Assembly: GCA_021229015.1 (NCBI GenBank)
Contig: CM037782.1
Span: 43,615,224-43,679,223, forward strand
Direction: 5' to 3'
From: Solen grandis
Lineage: Eukaryota; Mollusca; Bivalvia; Adapedonta; Solenidae
DNA length: 64,000 nt
Part shown: positions 52,501 through 59,690 of the stretch, piece after piece
How the letters are laid out: every line of letters begins with the position of its first letter
Position numbering within the stretch: position 1 is the first letter of the stretch
Made by a program: the position numbers and the translations under genes
Notes under the pieces: model-generated
What the model was told of the DNA's origin: nothing
The model's database searches: none
The model's input: only the letters and a program-made list of their open reading frames with translations

Positions 52501-53256
52501 CAACCCCCCTTTTCATCGATTTGTCAGCCGATATTTCATGCATTTTCAAAAACTTTTGTAAGATTATTGTCACAAATTCAAGATGGCGATCATTCTGCAT
52601 TTTTGTTCCCAGGATGAATCAAATCAAGCCTACGATACACCGAGGAACCCGTGGACATAGAGTTTAACTGTGTGACATTTGCCACTCCATTTAATATAGC
52701 TTCTTTGATGAGAGTCAACGGACAGGAAAAATATATAAGGGAAATAACTATGAGAGTTTAGTGCTTTATTTGAAATATAGTTATCTCCCTTGCCATGACA
52801 TAGAATAATCCCAACCAGACCAAAAAATAAAATCCATGAAGATTTCTGAATCTCTTCTCTCTTCTAAGTTTCATAATTAGGATGATATCAGAATGTAAAA
52901 ATATCTAATATAAAAAATTGTTTGGCTTTTCACACAAATACTAGTTTCTGCTTGTTGCTCTGGGTATCTCATCCACAGATGCACTCATAGAATTCGGCCA
53001 GACTTCACAGCAACACAAGTCAGACCTATTGCTAAATATAGCTGTTTGTCACCTGTCAGCGCCAGAATCTGGTGGAACTCTGGTGAAATAAAAACATAAT
53101 TCAAGCACACTCACCCTCACGTGACATTCCCACTGCGAAACATTTCTTCAGCCGACAATACTGACAGGAATTTCTTGTGAATGGTGTAATCTCGCACTTC
53201 TCCTCGTTGGAACATTTGTGGGTCATTCCCTGCGTTATGCAGCGCCGGAAAAATCC
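23559..53256 (-). CDS. Nuclear hormone receptor, NR1-like (partial, six exons)
   Basis: A ligand-regulated or orphan transcription factor acting in the nucleus. Six minus-strand exons join in phase to give 578 residues ending in TAA. Numbering from the first visible residue: residues 1-47 are the second zinc finger, starting GFFRRC and with finger cysteines 15, 21, 31 and 34. Residues 48-57 are the basic extension ASRLGRRPKR. Residues 58-286 are a low-complexity hinge. Residues from about 290 to 578 are the ligand-binding domain, with the signature around 396-415 (FCKKLPGF then EDQIVLI) and a last helix ELHKEIY that fits an AF-2 motif. The exon with the first zinc finger and P-box start is missing. 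The family fit is NR1-like (E75/E78/PPAR/Rev-erb neighbourhood, or a lophotrochozoan-specific group such as NR1P). The subgroup is not resolved, so no symbol is given. Unlike Rev-erb, the AF-2 helix is present. Confidence 0.93.
23873..24114 (+). mobile_element. piggyBac-like MITE in the last receptor intron
   Basis: A complete copy with TTAA on both sides and an intact hairpin (about 24007-24073). Its left end is 55 nt from the acceptor of the terminal receptor exon. Confidence 0.92.
24504..24680 (+). repeat. Degenerate short tandem repeat in a receptor intron
   Basis: Loose repeats of ATTCTGATAATTATTCGAGT, ACACTAATGGTGAGAGA, decaying to the right. Confidence 0.55.
24716..24846 (-). CDS. NR exon: mid ligand-binding domain
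   Basis: Acceptor GTTTTTCAG then GATGATGG; donor GTCCTG/GTAAGTGG. The 131-nt exon adds residues 450-492 (MMVKKMPMGHFLDEFF and on), including KLTDEEIGIFSAALVM, the conserved helix 7-8 segment (L-x-x-E-x-x-x-F-x-A). Confidence 0.94.
25217..25467 (-). CDS. NR exon: LBD signature (helices 3-5)
   Basis: Acceptor AATTTCAG then CCGGACTTG; donor CCCAG/GTAAG. The 251-nt exon adds residues 366-448 and contains the ligand-binding-domain signature: aromatic-C-K-K, then F at 403, then D410-Q411 and hydrophobics. VLIKKGSFEVLLCR follows the usual helix 4-5 pattern (compare LLKAGTFEVLMVR in E75/Rev-erb relatives). Confidence 0.95.
25765..26000 (-). CDS. NR exon: start of the ligand-binding domain
   Basis: Acceptor GTTTGACAG then AGATGAAG; donor GGCATG/GTAAGTC, phase 0. 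The 236-nt exon adds residues 287-365. It carries acidic ERILEEVKQV and then AHLATVTPTYKIVEEANKRF, which occupies the place of the helix 1-3 region in NR1 receptors. Confidence 0.93.
26438..27154 (-). CDS. NR exon: C-terminal extension and hinge
   Basis: Acceptor TTTTCCAG then CATCCAGACTAGG; donor GGAAG/GTAGGAC. The exon is 717 nt and carries residues 48-286. It opens with the basic stretch ASRLGRRPKRLK, a T/A-box-like DNA-contact and nuclear-localisation candidate. A predicted helical stretch follows at about 78-120 (ELYKLRMAELQRLLQQ and on), then Asn/Ser-rich low complexity at 122-160. An IKTE motif at 212-215 fits the SUMO consensus. A Met-rich repeat occupies 258-286. The length is long for a nuclear receptor hinge. 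Confidence 0.93.
28508..28554 (+). repeat. (CA)n-(TA)n microsatellite
   Basis: About 15 CA units followed by TA units. Confidence 0.98.
28702..29040 (+). mobile_element. Family-1 element, short
   Basis: It starts AACAAGAGGGCCATAGAGGC and ends with CTCAAGGTGAGCTAAAA. A single core unit of the CATGGATCAAG type. It lies in the 26-kb receptor intron. Confidence 0.85.
29385..29444. repeat. Inverted repeat with 23-bp arms
   Basis: GAGAGCGAAACTAGACTAAG-TGC (29385-29407) pairs with 29422-29444 with one mismatch; the loop is 14 nt of A/T. The outer GGCGAG and CTCGCC extend the pairing with a bulge. GC-rich in AT-rich surroundings. Confidence 0.85.
29848..30089 (-). mobile_element. piggyBac-like MITE, inverted
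   Basis: A complete inverted copy with TTAA on both sides and the hairpin nearly intact. Confidence 0.9.
30155..30352 (-). CDS. Unidentified exon candidate in the large receptor intron
   Basis: A GC-richer island follows a T-rich tract and AG on the minus strand (T12-AG/CCC). It is open for 65 codons and contains AWAGWMGVIILAVTAGNDPD, then WQYFGRYGAVGIIIYDHHTG, ending VSI-stop. A possible internal donor is GTAG/GTATAAT. Composition and residue mix look protein-like, but no family is recognised. It could be an unrelated nested exon, an old retrocopy fragment or chance. Confidence 0.25.
   Translation of the reverse strand, partial: PCFIHKHNAWAGWMGVIILAVTAGNDPDWQYFGRYGAVGIIIYDHHTGQVVALNNIPWYQTAVSI
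32771..32826 (-). mobile_element. Old piggyBac-like MITE remnant
   Basis: CTGCTTTATGTGTCAATGCC followed by AAAATGCGTCTATATGAGG and TAAAGGGCTAA is a diverged match to the inverted end of this family. Confidence 0.5.
33514..35577 (+). mobile_element. Family-1 element, about 165-bp core x10
   Basis: It starts AACAAGAGGGCCATGATGGC-CCTGGATCGCTCACC and ends GAGCACGTTGTGCTCAGGTG-AGCTAAAA. About ten highly similar units marked by GATGATGCTACATACCAAAT occur every 163-170 bp. A CGCACG/GACGGACG tract lies at 35471-35521. Confidence 0.95.
35741..35837 (+). mobile_element. 3' fragment of a fourth element family
   Basis: A GACAGACGGACAGACTG tract is followed by ATACCTATG, AGCAGGTGCGATACAAAAA. The end mimics the families above (GC-rich tract, then a potential subterminal repeat, then A-run), but no 5' end was found. 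Confidence 0.35.
37145..37213 (-). mobile_element. tRNA-like SINE head
   Basis: The minus strand has TTGCTCAGTGGGAAAA (A box) and GAGTTCAAGTCCTG (B box) at tRNA spacing. The cloverleaf stems are not conserved. Confidence 0.5.
37365..37440 (-). mobile_element. tRNA-like SINE head
   Basis: ACTTGGTAGGGACGGAAGG then GTTGGTTCAAATCCCATTGA on the minus strand: a clear B box and a plausible A box. Confidence 0.45.
39275..39550 (+). repeat. Duplicated segment, copy 1 (part A)
   Basis: It is highly similar to 41295-41570. In copy 1 the adjoining part B (41217-41271) is separated from A by the nested family-1 element. Confidence 0.92.
39557..41220 (+). mobile_element. Family-1 element, about 317-bp core x5, nested in a duplicated segment
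   Basis: It starts AACAAGAGGCCCATGATGGC and ends GAGCACTTTGTGCTCAGGTG-AGCTAAAA. Five core units start GGTTGACCCAAGGAACATCT at spacings of 313-324 bp; each has GCCATGGCAACCACAG. Open frames here (such as those starting MTQGTSVPNYFE) repeat with the core and are not genes. The flanking host sequence is duplicated at 41295-41637 without the element. Confidence 0.95.
41295..41637 (+). repeat. Duplicated segment, copy 2 (A and B joined; empty site)
   Basis: Parts A (41295-41570) and B (41575-41637, ACACATTCAACATTCAATGT and on) are adjacent here with no element between. The join reads TTTAGATTAAAAA/ACACATTCAA. Confidence 0.9.
41879..42009 (+). mobile_element. Family-2 short element (GTGTCACCTGC type)
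   Basis: AACAAG, then the perfect hairpin GTGTTC-TTTG-GAACAC, then subterminal GTGTCACCTGC. A GACAGACGGACAGACGG tract follows, and the element ends at GCAGGTGACAC, the exact complement of the 5' subterminal repeat. It has no tandem core and only 131 bp, making it a minimal version of the layout of the long elements in this window. Confidence 0.75.
43740..44392 (+). repeat. Minisatellite, 43-bp unit, about 15 copies
   Basis: Units such as CACAAAGTGAGTTACTGCAA and ATTGGATCTGAGATACCACA repeat in tandem. The right part is more homogeneous (GTGAGTCATGGCAAATTGGA). Confidence 0.93.
45338..45363 (+). repeat. Poly-A run
   Basis: About 26 A, at the head of an old dispersed repeat (about 45360-46030) with ACATAACTCAA and CAGACAGACC words. 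Confidence 0.95.
45726..45926 (+). mobile_element. piggyBac-like MITE lacking one hairpin arm
   Basis: TTAA on both sides. The left hairpin arm is deleted (GAGGAGCAG joins GCTGATCTGG). It is inserted in an older dispersed repeat with ACATAACTCAA-type sequence (about 45360-46030). Confidence 0.9.
46649..47644 (+). mobile_element. Family-1 element, about 317-bp core x3
   Basis: The same subfamily as 39557-41220, with three core units. It ends GAGCACTCTGTGCTCAGGTG-AGCTAAAA. The 3' unit and the ACGACGGACGACGCACGACG tract are near-identical to the other copy. Confidence 0.93.
47846..48091 (+). mobile_element. piggyBac-like MITE
   Basis: A complete copy; left TTAA, right TAAA after GGGA. Hairpin intact. 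Confidence 0.9.
48982..49102 (-). mobile_element. tRNA-derived SINE, decayed
   Basis: GGTTCCTGGATTGGACCAGT and CTTTGCGCCTGGGAAGGT on the plus strand match the copy at 18245; the B box is eroded. Confidence 0.5.
49481..50374 (+). mobile_element. Family-1 element, degenerate 165-bp-type core
   Basis: It starts GACAAGAGGGCCATGATGGC and ends GAGCACATTGTGCTCAGGTG-AGCTAAAA. The core has CCAAATATCTAAACTCCAGG units, a diverged relative of the 33514-35577 core. Confidence 0.9.
51496..52380 (+). repeat. Diverged direct duplication
   Basis: 51496-51735 and 52177-52380 share an ordered series of matches (GACATTTCATTCGATTC, AAAAAATGAAGTGTAT, GAAATTAGCTTTAAAA, GATCCTTAGCT). The GCGGTCAC repeat lies between the copies. 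Confidence 0.75.
51828..51962 (+). repeat. GCGGTCAC dispersed repeat
   Basis: CAGTCGAACTTGTCTTAGCG, GTCACGTGTATTAAG and several further GCGGTCAC words. A relative lies at 53388-53565. Confidence 0.6.
53115..53256 (-). CDS. NR exon: second zinc finger of the DNA-binding domain
   Basis: The exon starts after CAG with GGA TTT TTC CGG (GFFRR) in phase 0 and ends CGT GAG G before GTGAGTG. It is 142 nt: 47 codons plus one base. It encodes the end of the recognition helix and the complete second finger, C-x5-C-x9-C-x2-C, followed by CRLKKCFAVGMSRE. The odd final G joins CA of the hinge exon to make Ala, which confirms the splice pair. The exon break between CEGCK and GFFRR is common in nuclear receptors. 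Confidence 0.95.
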
Positions 53257-53387
53257 CTGAAAACAAACAACACAATGCAGCTCATATCTACTGTGTTCTC
53301 AAATATTTACTGAACCATTTTAACTATTGTTTTCAACAATAGATCAGAAAGCCATCTTGTTTATATGTTTGTCTTATTATATTTTTA

Positions 53388-53565
53388 CAGTGAACCTGTG
53401 TTAGTGGTCACCTGTATTAGGTGGTCAATCTGCATTTAGTAGCCAATTTTGATATTACCAAACTAGTATTGTGTTATATTTTTTACCTTCATTTAGCAAC
53501 CACCTCTGTTAAGCGACCTTTTCTCTTGTTCCCTTGACTGACCACTTAAGACAGGTTTGACTATA
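53388..53565. mobile_element. Inverted-repeat element, GGTCAC type
   Basis: CAGTGAACCTGTGTTAGTGG-TCAC at the left and TGACCACTTAAGACAGGTTT-GACT at the right are inverted copies. It lies 130 bp upstream of the second-finger exon. Confidence 0.6.
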
Positions 53566-53670
53566 TACTGTTACTGCTTTGGACCCCAGAAACCAGAATA
53601 TGCAATGTTAACTTTGTTTCCAAACAGGCAACAAGGTTTTCAGTTATAATATGTCAGGAAACAATGTACC

Positions 53671-53735
53671 CTCAGCCTGAGCTGGGACTGAACCTGGGTA
53701 GCACTGGTGAAAAGCCTGTGTTATATCATAGGCCC
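53671..53735 (-). mobile_element. tRNA-like fragment
   Basis: The minus strand contains CCCAGGTTCAGTCCCAGC, a B-box match; the rest is degenerate. Confidence 0.3.
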
Positions 53736-53806
53736 AATAAACATGCAGCTGTTCTTATTTTGATATTATATCCCTAGGTATTGTCCTACATGTAGATTTC
53801 ATTTAA

Positions 53807-54046
53807 TTAACCCTTTCCCCATATAGACTCATTTTGACGCACTCAGTAGGTACCACATAAAGCCTGATCTGCAGAAAGCAAAACTCAAACCTTACCAAAT
53901 TTAATTGTAAAATCCTCATTACCAGACCACTGAGGAGCAGCGAACAGCATAAAACCTGATCAGCTTGTGAGTTACTCGCCGGCTGATCTGGTTTTATGCT
54001 GTTCGCATAGGTCTGTTCATGTATCCTCTATGAGGGAAAGGGTTAA
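53807..54046 (+). mobile_element. piggyBac-like MITE
   Basis: A complete copy with TTAA on both sides. The hairpin arms have several mismatches (GCTTGTGAG opposite CTCGCCGGC). Confidence 0.88.
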
Positions 54047-54483
54047 GTCTTAGTGTAGTCTGCTGAATAAGTGAAAAAATGTGAACTAGTCATACATAGA
54101 ACTTAAATCTCTCACTGGCAATGGTCAAGTTCTCACATATTTTGGCAACTAGATGTTCTTTCAGACATGATTATCCATGCTTTTATAGTTAACATGGATT
54201 CAGCAAGTTTACATATAACAACTGTTTTGTTATACTGGAGCAATACTGGATGAGTGCCATAGCTATCTCAATAACATTTAGTTAAGCCGTTATAATGCAG
54301 CAACACACACCAACCAAAGAACCTTTCTTATATCTATAGATACTCTTATTGTACTGACAACTCATTTTTCTATGTCCATCCCACCCTCACACTTACCCAT
54401 TTATCACCACAACCCTCCTCCTAATGTACTTCAAACTACCATCCTCTCCCTCACCCTTATTGATTATTAATTTCTAATCCAGG

Positions 54484-54925
54484 CTAGCTGAATATTCTGA
54501 CTCTCTCAAGGGGCTCAAGCCTTAATCTTGACACCAATGGTTTCCTGGCTCCAATAACAATGGGAGTGCTATCAGAATAACTATCCATACAACCAAACCA
54601 AAGCAGACTCTCCAGCTGATTGGGTTTTAAATTGTTTGTTACAGTGCTCATCTGTATCTGTTCTTGTCGGGTTTTACATTCCATTGACAGAGGTTCAGTC
54701 TTTAGGGGAATTTCTCTACATGAAACTGATATAGTGCTGCCTTCCTGCAGGATCACACCCCTGTAGATAGGTGGCAACCCTGTACTGGGCAAACCAGTCC
54801 TGGTACTCACCTTTACATGTTAAGAGCCATGCGAGAGAGATACCAGTATATCATGGCTGGGGATCAAACACACAAACCTCTTGGTTACAGGGCATATACT
54901 TCAGCCACCAAGACCAGCTTACTGA
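54484..54925 (-). mobile_element. Probable SINE with long body
   Basis: The minus strand starts with tRNA-like GTCTTGGTGGCTGAAGTA and GTGTTTGATCCCCAG, followed by a 300-bp body (ACCAGGACTGGTTTGCCCAG and on). The 108-codon open frame inside is taken as accidental. Confidence 0.45.
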
Positions 54926-55441
54926 TGAGTGACAAATGGTATAAAACCTGATCAGCCAAAGTATTTCTCACAAGACTGATCAAATCTTACACACAGGGTT
55001 AACCCTTACCCCTAAACTTAAACAAGTGCAACTTGCAAGTTTCAAACCAATAATCCCCATCTACTTTTAAGACTGGACAACACTGTAGATACACAAGACT
55101 CCCTGCACGTACACCCAATTCCCTGCGCCATTTCATATACCACACAAAACTCCTATATACACTCCAATGAATTTTATCAATTAAAATGCAAACTCATATT
55201 TTCATAAAAAAAATCCAGTTCAATTTTCTTAAATAGCACATACTAATATGATCCGGTTGACATTACTAACATAAGCCATCTTTTTGTCATGGCATTTAAC
55301 AGATTGTAAAACTGAGAAAGCGTGATTCTTTTCAACTGTATCACACTTCAACATAGAGATACAAGCCTTTCATATATTTATGTATTATGTATACCTACAT
55401 AAGGCCGGCTTATATACACAAGAGTGCCAGTGATGCCACAA

Positions 55442-56518
55442 TATACGCCGCCACAAAATATAAAGACCAAGAGGGGTCTTTTAATTATTGCTTTTAACAT
55501 TTCTGTAAGCATAAGCTCATAATGAAGTCTGTAAGACCAATTAATTTAGCTGAACAGAGATAGAACCCTAAAAATGTTTCCAATGAGAGTAGGTCAAATA
55601 GCAGTATCAATAAGAATCCTTTTTTTCTTTCTCCACATAACTCTTGCAAAAATCACTGTACCAGAAAATTCCTGCTTTATGCACTTTTACCTGTTTAGAA
55701 ACTTGAGTTGTGTTTTAAAGAGACCATGTTTTGAAAGGCATAACTATTGCAAATATTGATGAACATCAAAATCCCTGCTTTGTGCATATCTACCCAGTAT
55801 AGTAATGACATTGCCCAAGTTTTGAAAAGATTATGTCAGAAACATACAAGAAATTGCATTCACAAAGCTGAAATATCAATCAGCTAAAGAGACTAAGTTT
55901 CAAGGGACAAAAATCTTGTAAAAATTAATGAACCGGAAAATTGCCACTTCATGCACATCTACCTGTTATAGTAATGACATTGACCAATTGCGTTCACAAG
56001 GCTGCAATATCAATCAGCTAAGAGACTAAGTTTAGGGACAAAAATCTTGTAAAAATTAATGAACCGGAAAATTGCCACTTATGCACATCTACCCATTATA
56101 GTAATGACATTGACCAAGTTTTGAAAAGATTCATTCAGAAATGTAGGAGGAGTTGCGTTCACAAGGCTGCAATATCAATCAGCTACAGAGACTAAGTTTC
56201 AAGGGACACAAATCTTGTAAAAATCAATGGACCGGAAAATTGCCACTTCATGCACATCTACCCATTATAGTAATGACATTGACCAAGTTTTGAAAAGATT
56301 CATTCAGAAATGCAGGAGGAGTTGCGTTCACAAGGCTGCAATATCAATCAGCTACAGAGACTAAGTTTCAAGGGACACAAATCTTGTAAAAATCAAAAGA
56401 CCGAAAATTCGCCACTTCATGCACATCTACCCATTATAGTAATGACATTGACCAAGTTTTGAAAAGATTCATTCCGAAATGTAGGAGGAGTTGCGTTCAC
56501 AAGATACGGCGGCGTATA
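55442..56518. mobile_element. TATACGCCGCC-ended element with internal tandem units
   Basis: TATACGCCGCC at 55442-55452 and its complement GGCGGCGTATA at 56508-56518 bound the region. Inside, units with ATAGTAATGACATTGACC and TTGCGTTCACAAGGCTGCAA recur at about 55799, 55967, 56097, 56263 and 56438. Confidence 0.7.
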
Positions 56519-56742
56519 AAAACAATATACTTTGTGATGTGAACAAAAAAACTTTATTAGCAATCATGATTAAGGCTACATTGTTAACGAAGAGACAGAG
56601 TTCACTGAATCTCAAGGTTGAAAGTATGAACCCTAGCTTGATGGCATGATTATTTTAAGACCAGCCAAAAACAATCAAGAGGGATTTAGCCTATTTTTTT
56701 TAAAACTTGTTTTCTAATCAACATTAAAGACTTAAGTTTATA

Positions 56743-56946
56743 AACCCTTACCCTGCTAGAACCGTAAGTGCTAACATATGCCCCCAGTAAAGAGCCAGGC
56801 CAGCCTGCACATATGTGCAGGCTGGCCTGGCTCTTTACTATTGGCTCACCAACTACAAGTTTTCATCTTGTTATCCCTAAAATTGATAATGGAGAGTTCC
56901 AAAAATGATGCCGGCTAAGTCCATTTGAGAAATTCAGCAGGTTAAG
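56743..56946 (+). mobile_element. Second MITE family (CCCTTACCCTGCT) with perfect palindrome
   Basis: AACCCTTACCCTGCT at the left and AGCAGGTTAA at the right form short terminal repeats. The interior holds a perfect 54-nt palindrome at 56786-56839 (CAGGCCAGCCTGCACATATG around the centre). The left end matches a fragment at 11219-11275. Confidence 0.6.
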
Positions 56947-57061
56947 CTTTAAATATTTACCCTAAGTAATAAAGAAGAACGCAAATTAGGATATTAATTA
57001 GCATAAATTAGCATAATGAATTTTCTTAAAGTAGTTACACAAAATAATCAGAACTGCTTGA

Positions 57062-57161
57062 NNNNNNNNNNNNNNNNNNNNNNNNNNNNNNNNNNNNNNN
57101 NNNNNNNNNNNNNNNNNNNNNNNNNNNNNNNNNNNNNNNNNNNNNNNNNNNNNNNNNNNNN
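57062..57161. other. Assembly gap (100 N) within the receptor locus
   Basis: A run of 100 N between the candidate first exons (61.0-62.0 kb) and the second-finger exon (53.2 kb), exactly where the missing first-zinc-finger exon should lie. Confidence 0.99.
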
Positions 57162-57378
57162 AATTCTTTGAATATATATATCTTTCATTATCTTGAATTG
57201 ATAAAAAGTCTGTTTGAGGGCAAAATAAATATTTCTAAATTGCCCTCTGATAATCAAGAACCAATTCTCCATAGAGGTTAACAATTCATCAATGTCTCAT
57301 GATATGTCCTCAAGGTATGTATAGGAAAGATATTTATTTCAAATAGCACTATAATGCAATATAGATTGTGATGCAACG

Positions 57379-57822
57379 ATAGGGCTGACAAGTATTGCAA
57401 TACGTGAACAATTTCTTACACATGTGATATTCCATACAAGTTTATAGATATGCTGCTTATTTCCTTTTCCCAGAAAAAAAAATCAAAATTCAGTGTGCTT
57501 TTTTTTTAACTTTCACAATGATAGTGTATTTGATACTTAACAGTATCTATGCTATGTTCGGTTATTTAATATGATAACCTGTGTTTTGGAATAAATACTG
57601 TGAACAGTTAAAGAAGTTTCTATATTAACACCAGCCCTATTGGATTCAAGTAGTCAATAATTATCATAATATGTATTGCATTGCCACTTAAATATCGCAA
57701 TAGCAATAGGCGTCGCAGTTAATTTGTTTCTGCAGTATGTATCGTGAACTGCATTGTTTGAAAAAACAAATATCATTGCATATATTGTGACAGAAAAAAA
57801 TGACAAAGCACAAGTCGCCCTA
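57379..57822. mobile_element. Possible old TAGGGC-ended element
   Basis: ATAGGGCTGACAAGTATTGC at the left and GCACAAGTCGCCCTAAT at the right could be degraded inverted ends; the interior is rich in TATTGCAAT-type words as in the element at 39.2 kb. Confidence 0.3.
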
Positions 57823-58003
57823 ATTATCAAATGTAAAAGTTTAGATTTTCAAAACCTGACCATTTCAATTGATGATACCCAAGTATAAGCCAAGAGGAAC
57901 AGACAGGCTGTTTTATTTTGCATCACTGATCAATATGCAATTAAAATATTTCAGTAGTTTAAATAACTATCCTCAAATAGATGAATAACAAAACCAAAAC
58001 TCA

Positions 58004-59156
58004 AACAAGAGGGCCATGATGGCCCTGAAACGCTCACCTGAGTACCATTGCTACAACTGATTACAAGGTTTTTAAACAGACAAGAATTCTGATATAACTC
58101 AATCTTAAACATTTTAGCCCTGACAATACTACACACCAAATATATAAGCACTGGGCCTTTATATGGTTTCAGAGGAGAAGACTTAGTGTGGGGTCAATTA
58201 TCTCCAAAGGGCCACCATTTTGAAAATCTTGATAATGAACCATTAGATGATGCTACATACCAAATATCTAATCTCTAGGCCTTATGGATTCATAGAAGAA
58301 GATTTTTAAAGATTTTCCTATATAACTCTATGTAAAACAAGTGACCCATGGTGCGGGGGCATTTATCACCGTTTGGCTATGAATTGAACAATCTTGGTAA
58401 TGAACCATTAGATGATGCTACATATGAAATATCTAAGCTCTAGGCCTTATGGATTCATAGAAGAAGATTTTTAAAGATTTTCCTATATAACTCTATGTAA
58501 AACAAGTGACCCTGGTGCGGGGGCATTTATCACCTGGCTATGATTTGAACAATCTTGGTAATGAACCATAAGATGATGCTACATACCAAATATCTAAGCT
58601 CTAGGCCTAATGGAATCATAGAAGAAGATTTTTAAAGATTTTCCTATATAACTCTATGTAAAACAAGTGACCCATGGTGCGGGGGCATTTATCACCATAG
58701 GGTCATGATTTGTACAATCTTGGTAATGAACCATAAGATGATGCTACATACCAAATATCTAATCTCTAGGCCTTATGGATTCATAGAAGAAGATTTTTAA
58801 AGATTTTCCTATATAACTCTATGTAAAACAAGTGACCCCTGGTGCGGGGGCATTTATCACCGTAGGGCTATGATTTGAACAATCTTGGTAATGAACCATT
58901 AGATGATGCTACATACCAAATATCTAAGCTCTAGGCCTTGCAGTTTTGCAGAAGAAGATTTTCAAAGTTTGCATTTTTAAAATCTATTTTTAGCTCCTGT
59001 GACCTACTTTTTTTAACCAATCTGAATAATTTGTACAACTTTGATAGAGGGCATCATAAGGATGATTCCTGTGAAGTTTGGTCAAATCCCTTCAGCGGTT
59101 CATGAGGAGATGTTGTTTAAAGCAAATTGTTGACGACGGACGGACGCACGGACGAC
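58004..59156 (+). mobile_element. Family-1 element, about 165-bp core x5, 3'-truncated
   Basis: The first 170 bp are almost identical to those at 33514, and the core is the same, but there are only about five units. It stops in the GACGACGGACGGACGCACGG tract and lacks the terminal hairpin. Confidence 0.93.
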
Positions 59157-59569
59157 TGTATACTAGTTGATTTCCATTTCACTTTTAACCTCTAAAGCTA
59201 TTAGACAGGAACTATTTTGTACATTTTTATTTATATAATTATTCTATATATAATGTATGTGCAGTAAAATTTGCCTAAAATATCCCCTATAGGGGAAAAT
59301 GACAAGAAAACCCCCCTCTTAAATGTAGAGGTACTGTTCCCCCTTTTAGAAACAGAGAAAGAGAGAGCCCTGTAACTATAACAACAAGACACATCCATCT
59401 TGACAAGAATTATCCCCACTATCTGGAAAATATTTTTGTACCTTAAAATTGGCCATAAATTGCTTTTATTTTCAAGAACTTTGTTTTTCTAACATGATGT
59501 ATCAGCATCCATTTACGTCATTTGGGAAACAAGTTGTCTCAGCATACATGCAATAACTCTCTTGATATA

Positions 59570-59690
59570 TCTGGGTTGGACCAGTACTTGAATCCTGGAA
59601 GATCATAAGCAGATTCTAGATCCTATGAGGTTTTAGCAGACAACCTTGTATGTAGCCTATGTTTACTAGTAGTGGATTGTTGCATTGACA
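59570..59690 (-). mobile_element. tRNA-derived SINE, decayed
   Basis: CTGGGTTGGACCAGTACTTG on the plus strand matches the SINE tail; the tRNA-like head is weak. A shorter match is at 60550. Confidence 0.4.

Larger units (their letters stand above)
27155..53114 (-). other. 26-kb receptor intron
   Basis: It separates the second-finger exon from the hinge exon, phase 1. It contains five family-1 elements, a family-2 element, four complete or near-complete piggyBac-like MITEs or large parts plus remnants, the minisatellite and the nested duplication. Stretches at 30.4-32.7, 35.8-39.2, 42.0-43.7 and 50.4-51.8 kb have no recognisable element. Confidence 0.85.

Noticed and set aside
54484..54810. 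108-codon minus-strand open frame
   Set aside because: It starts and ends inside a SINE-like unit with a tRNA-like head, and the translation shows no recognisable domain.
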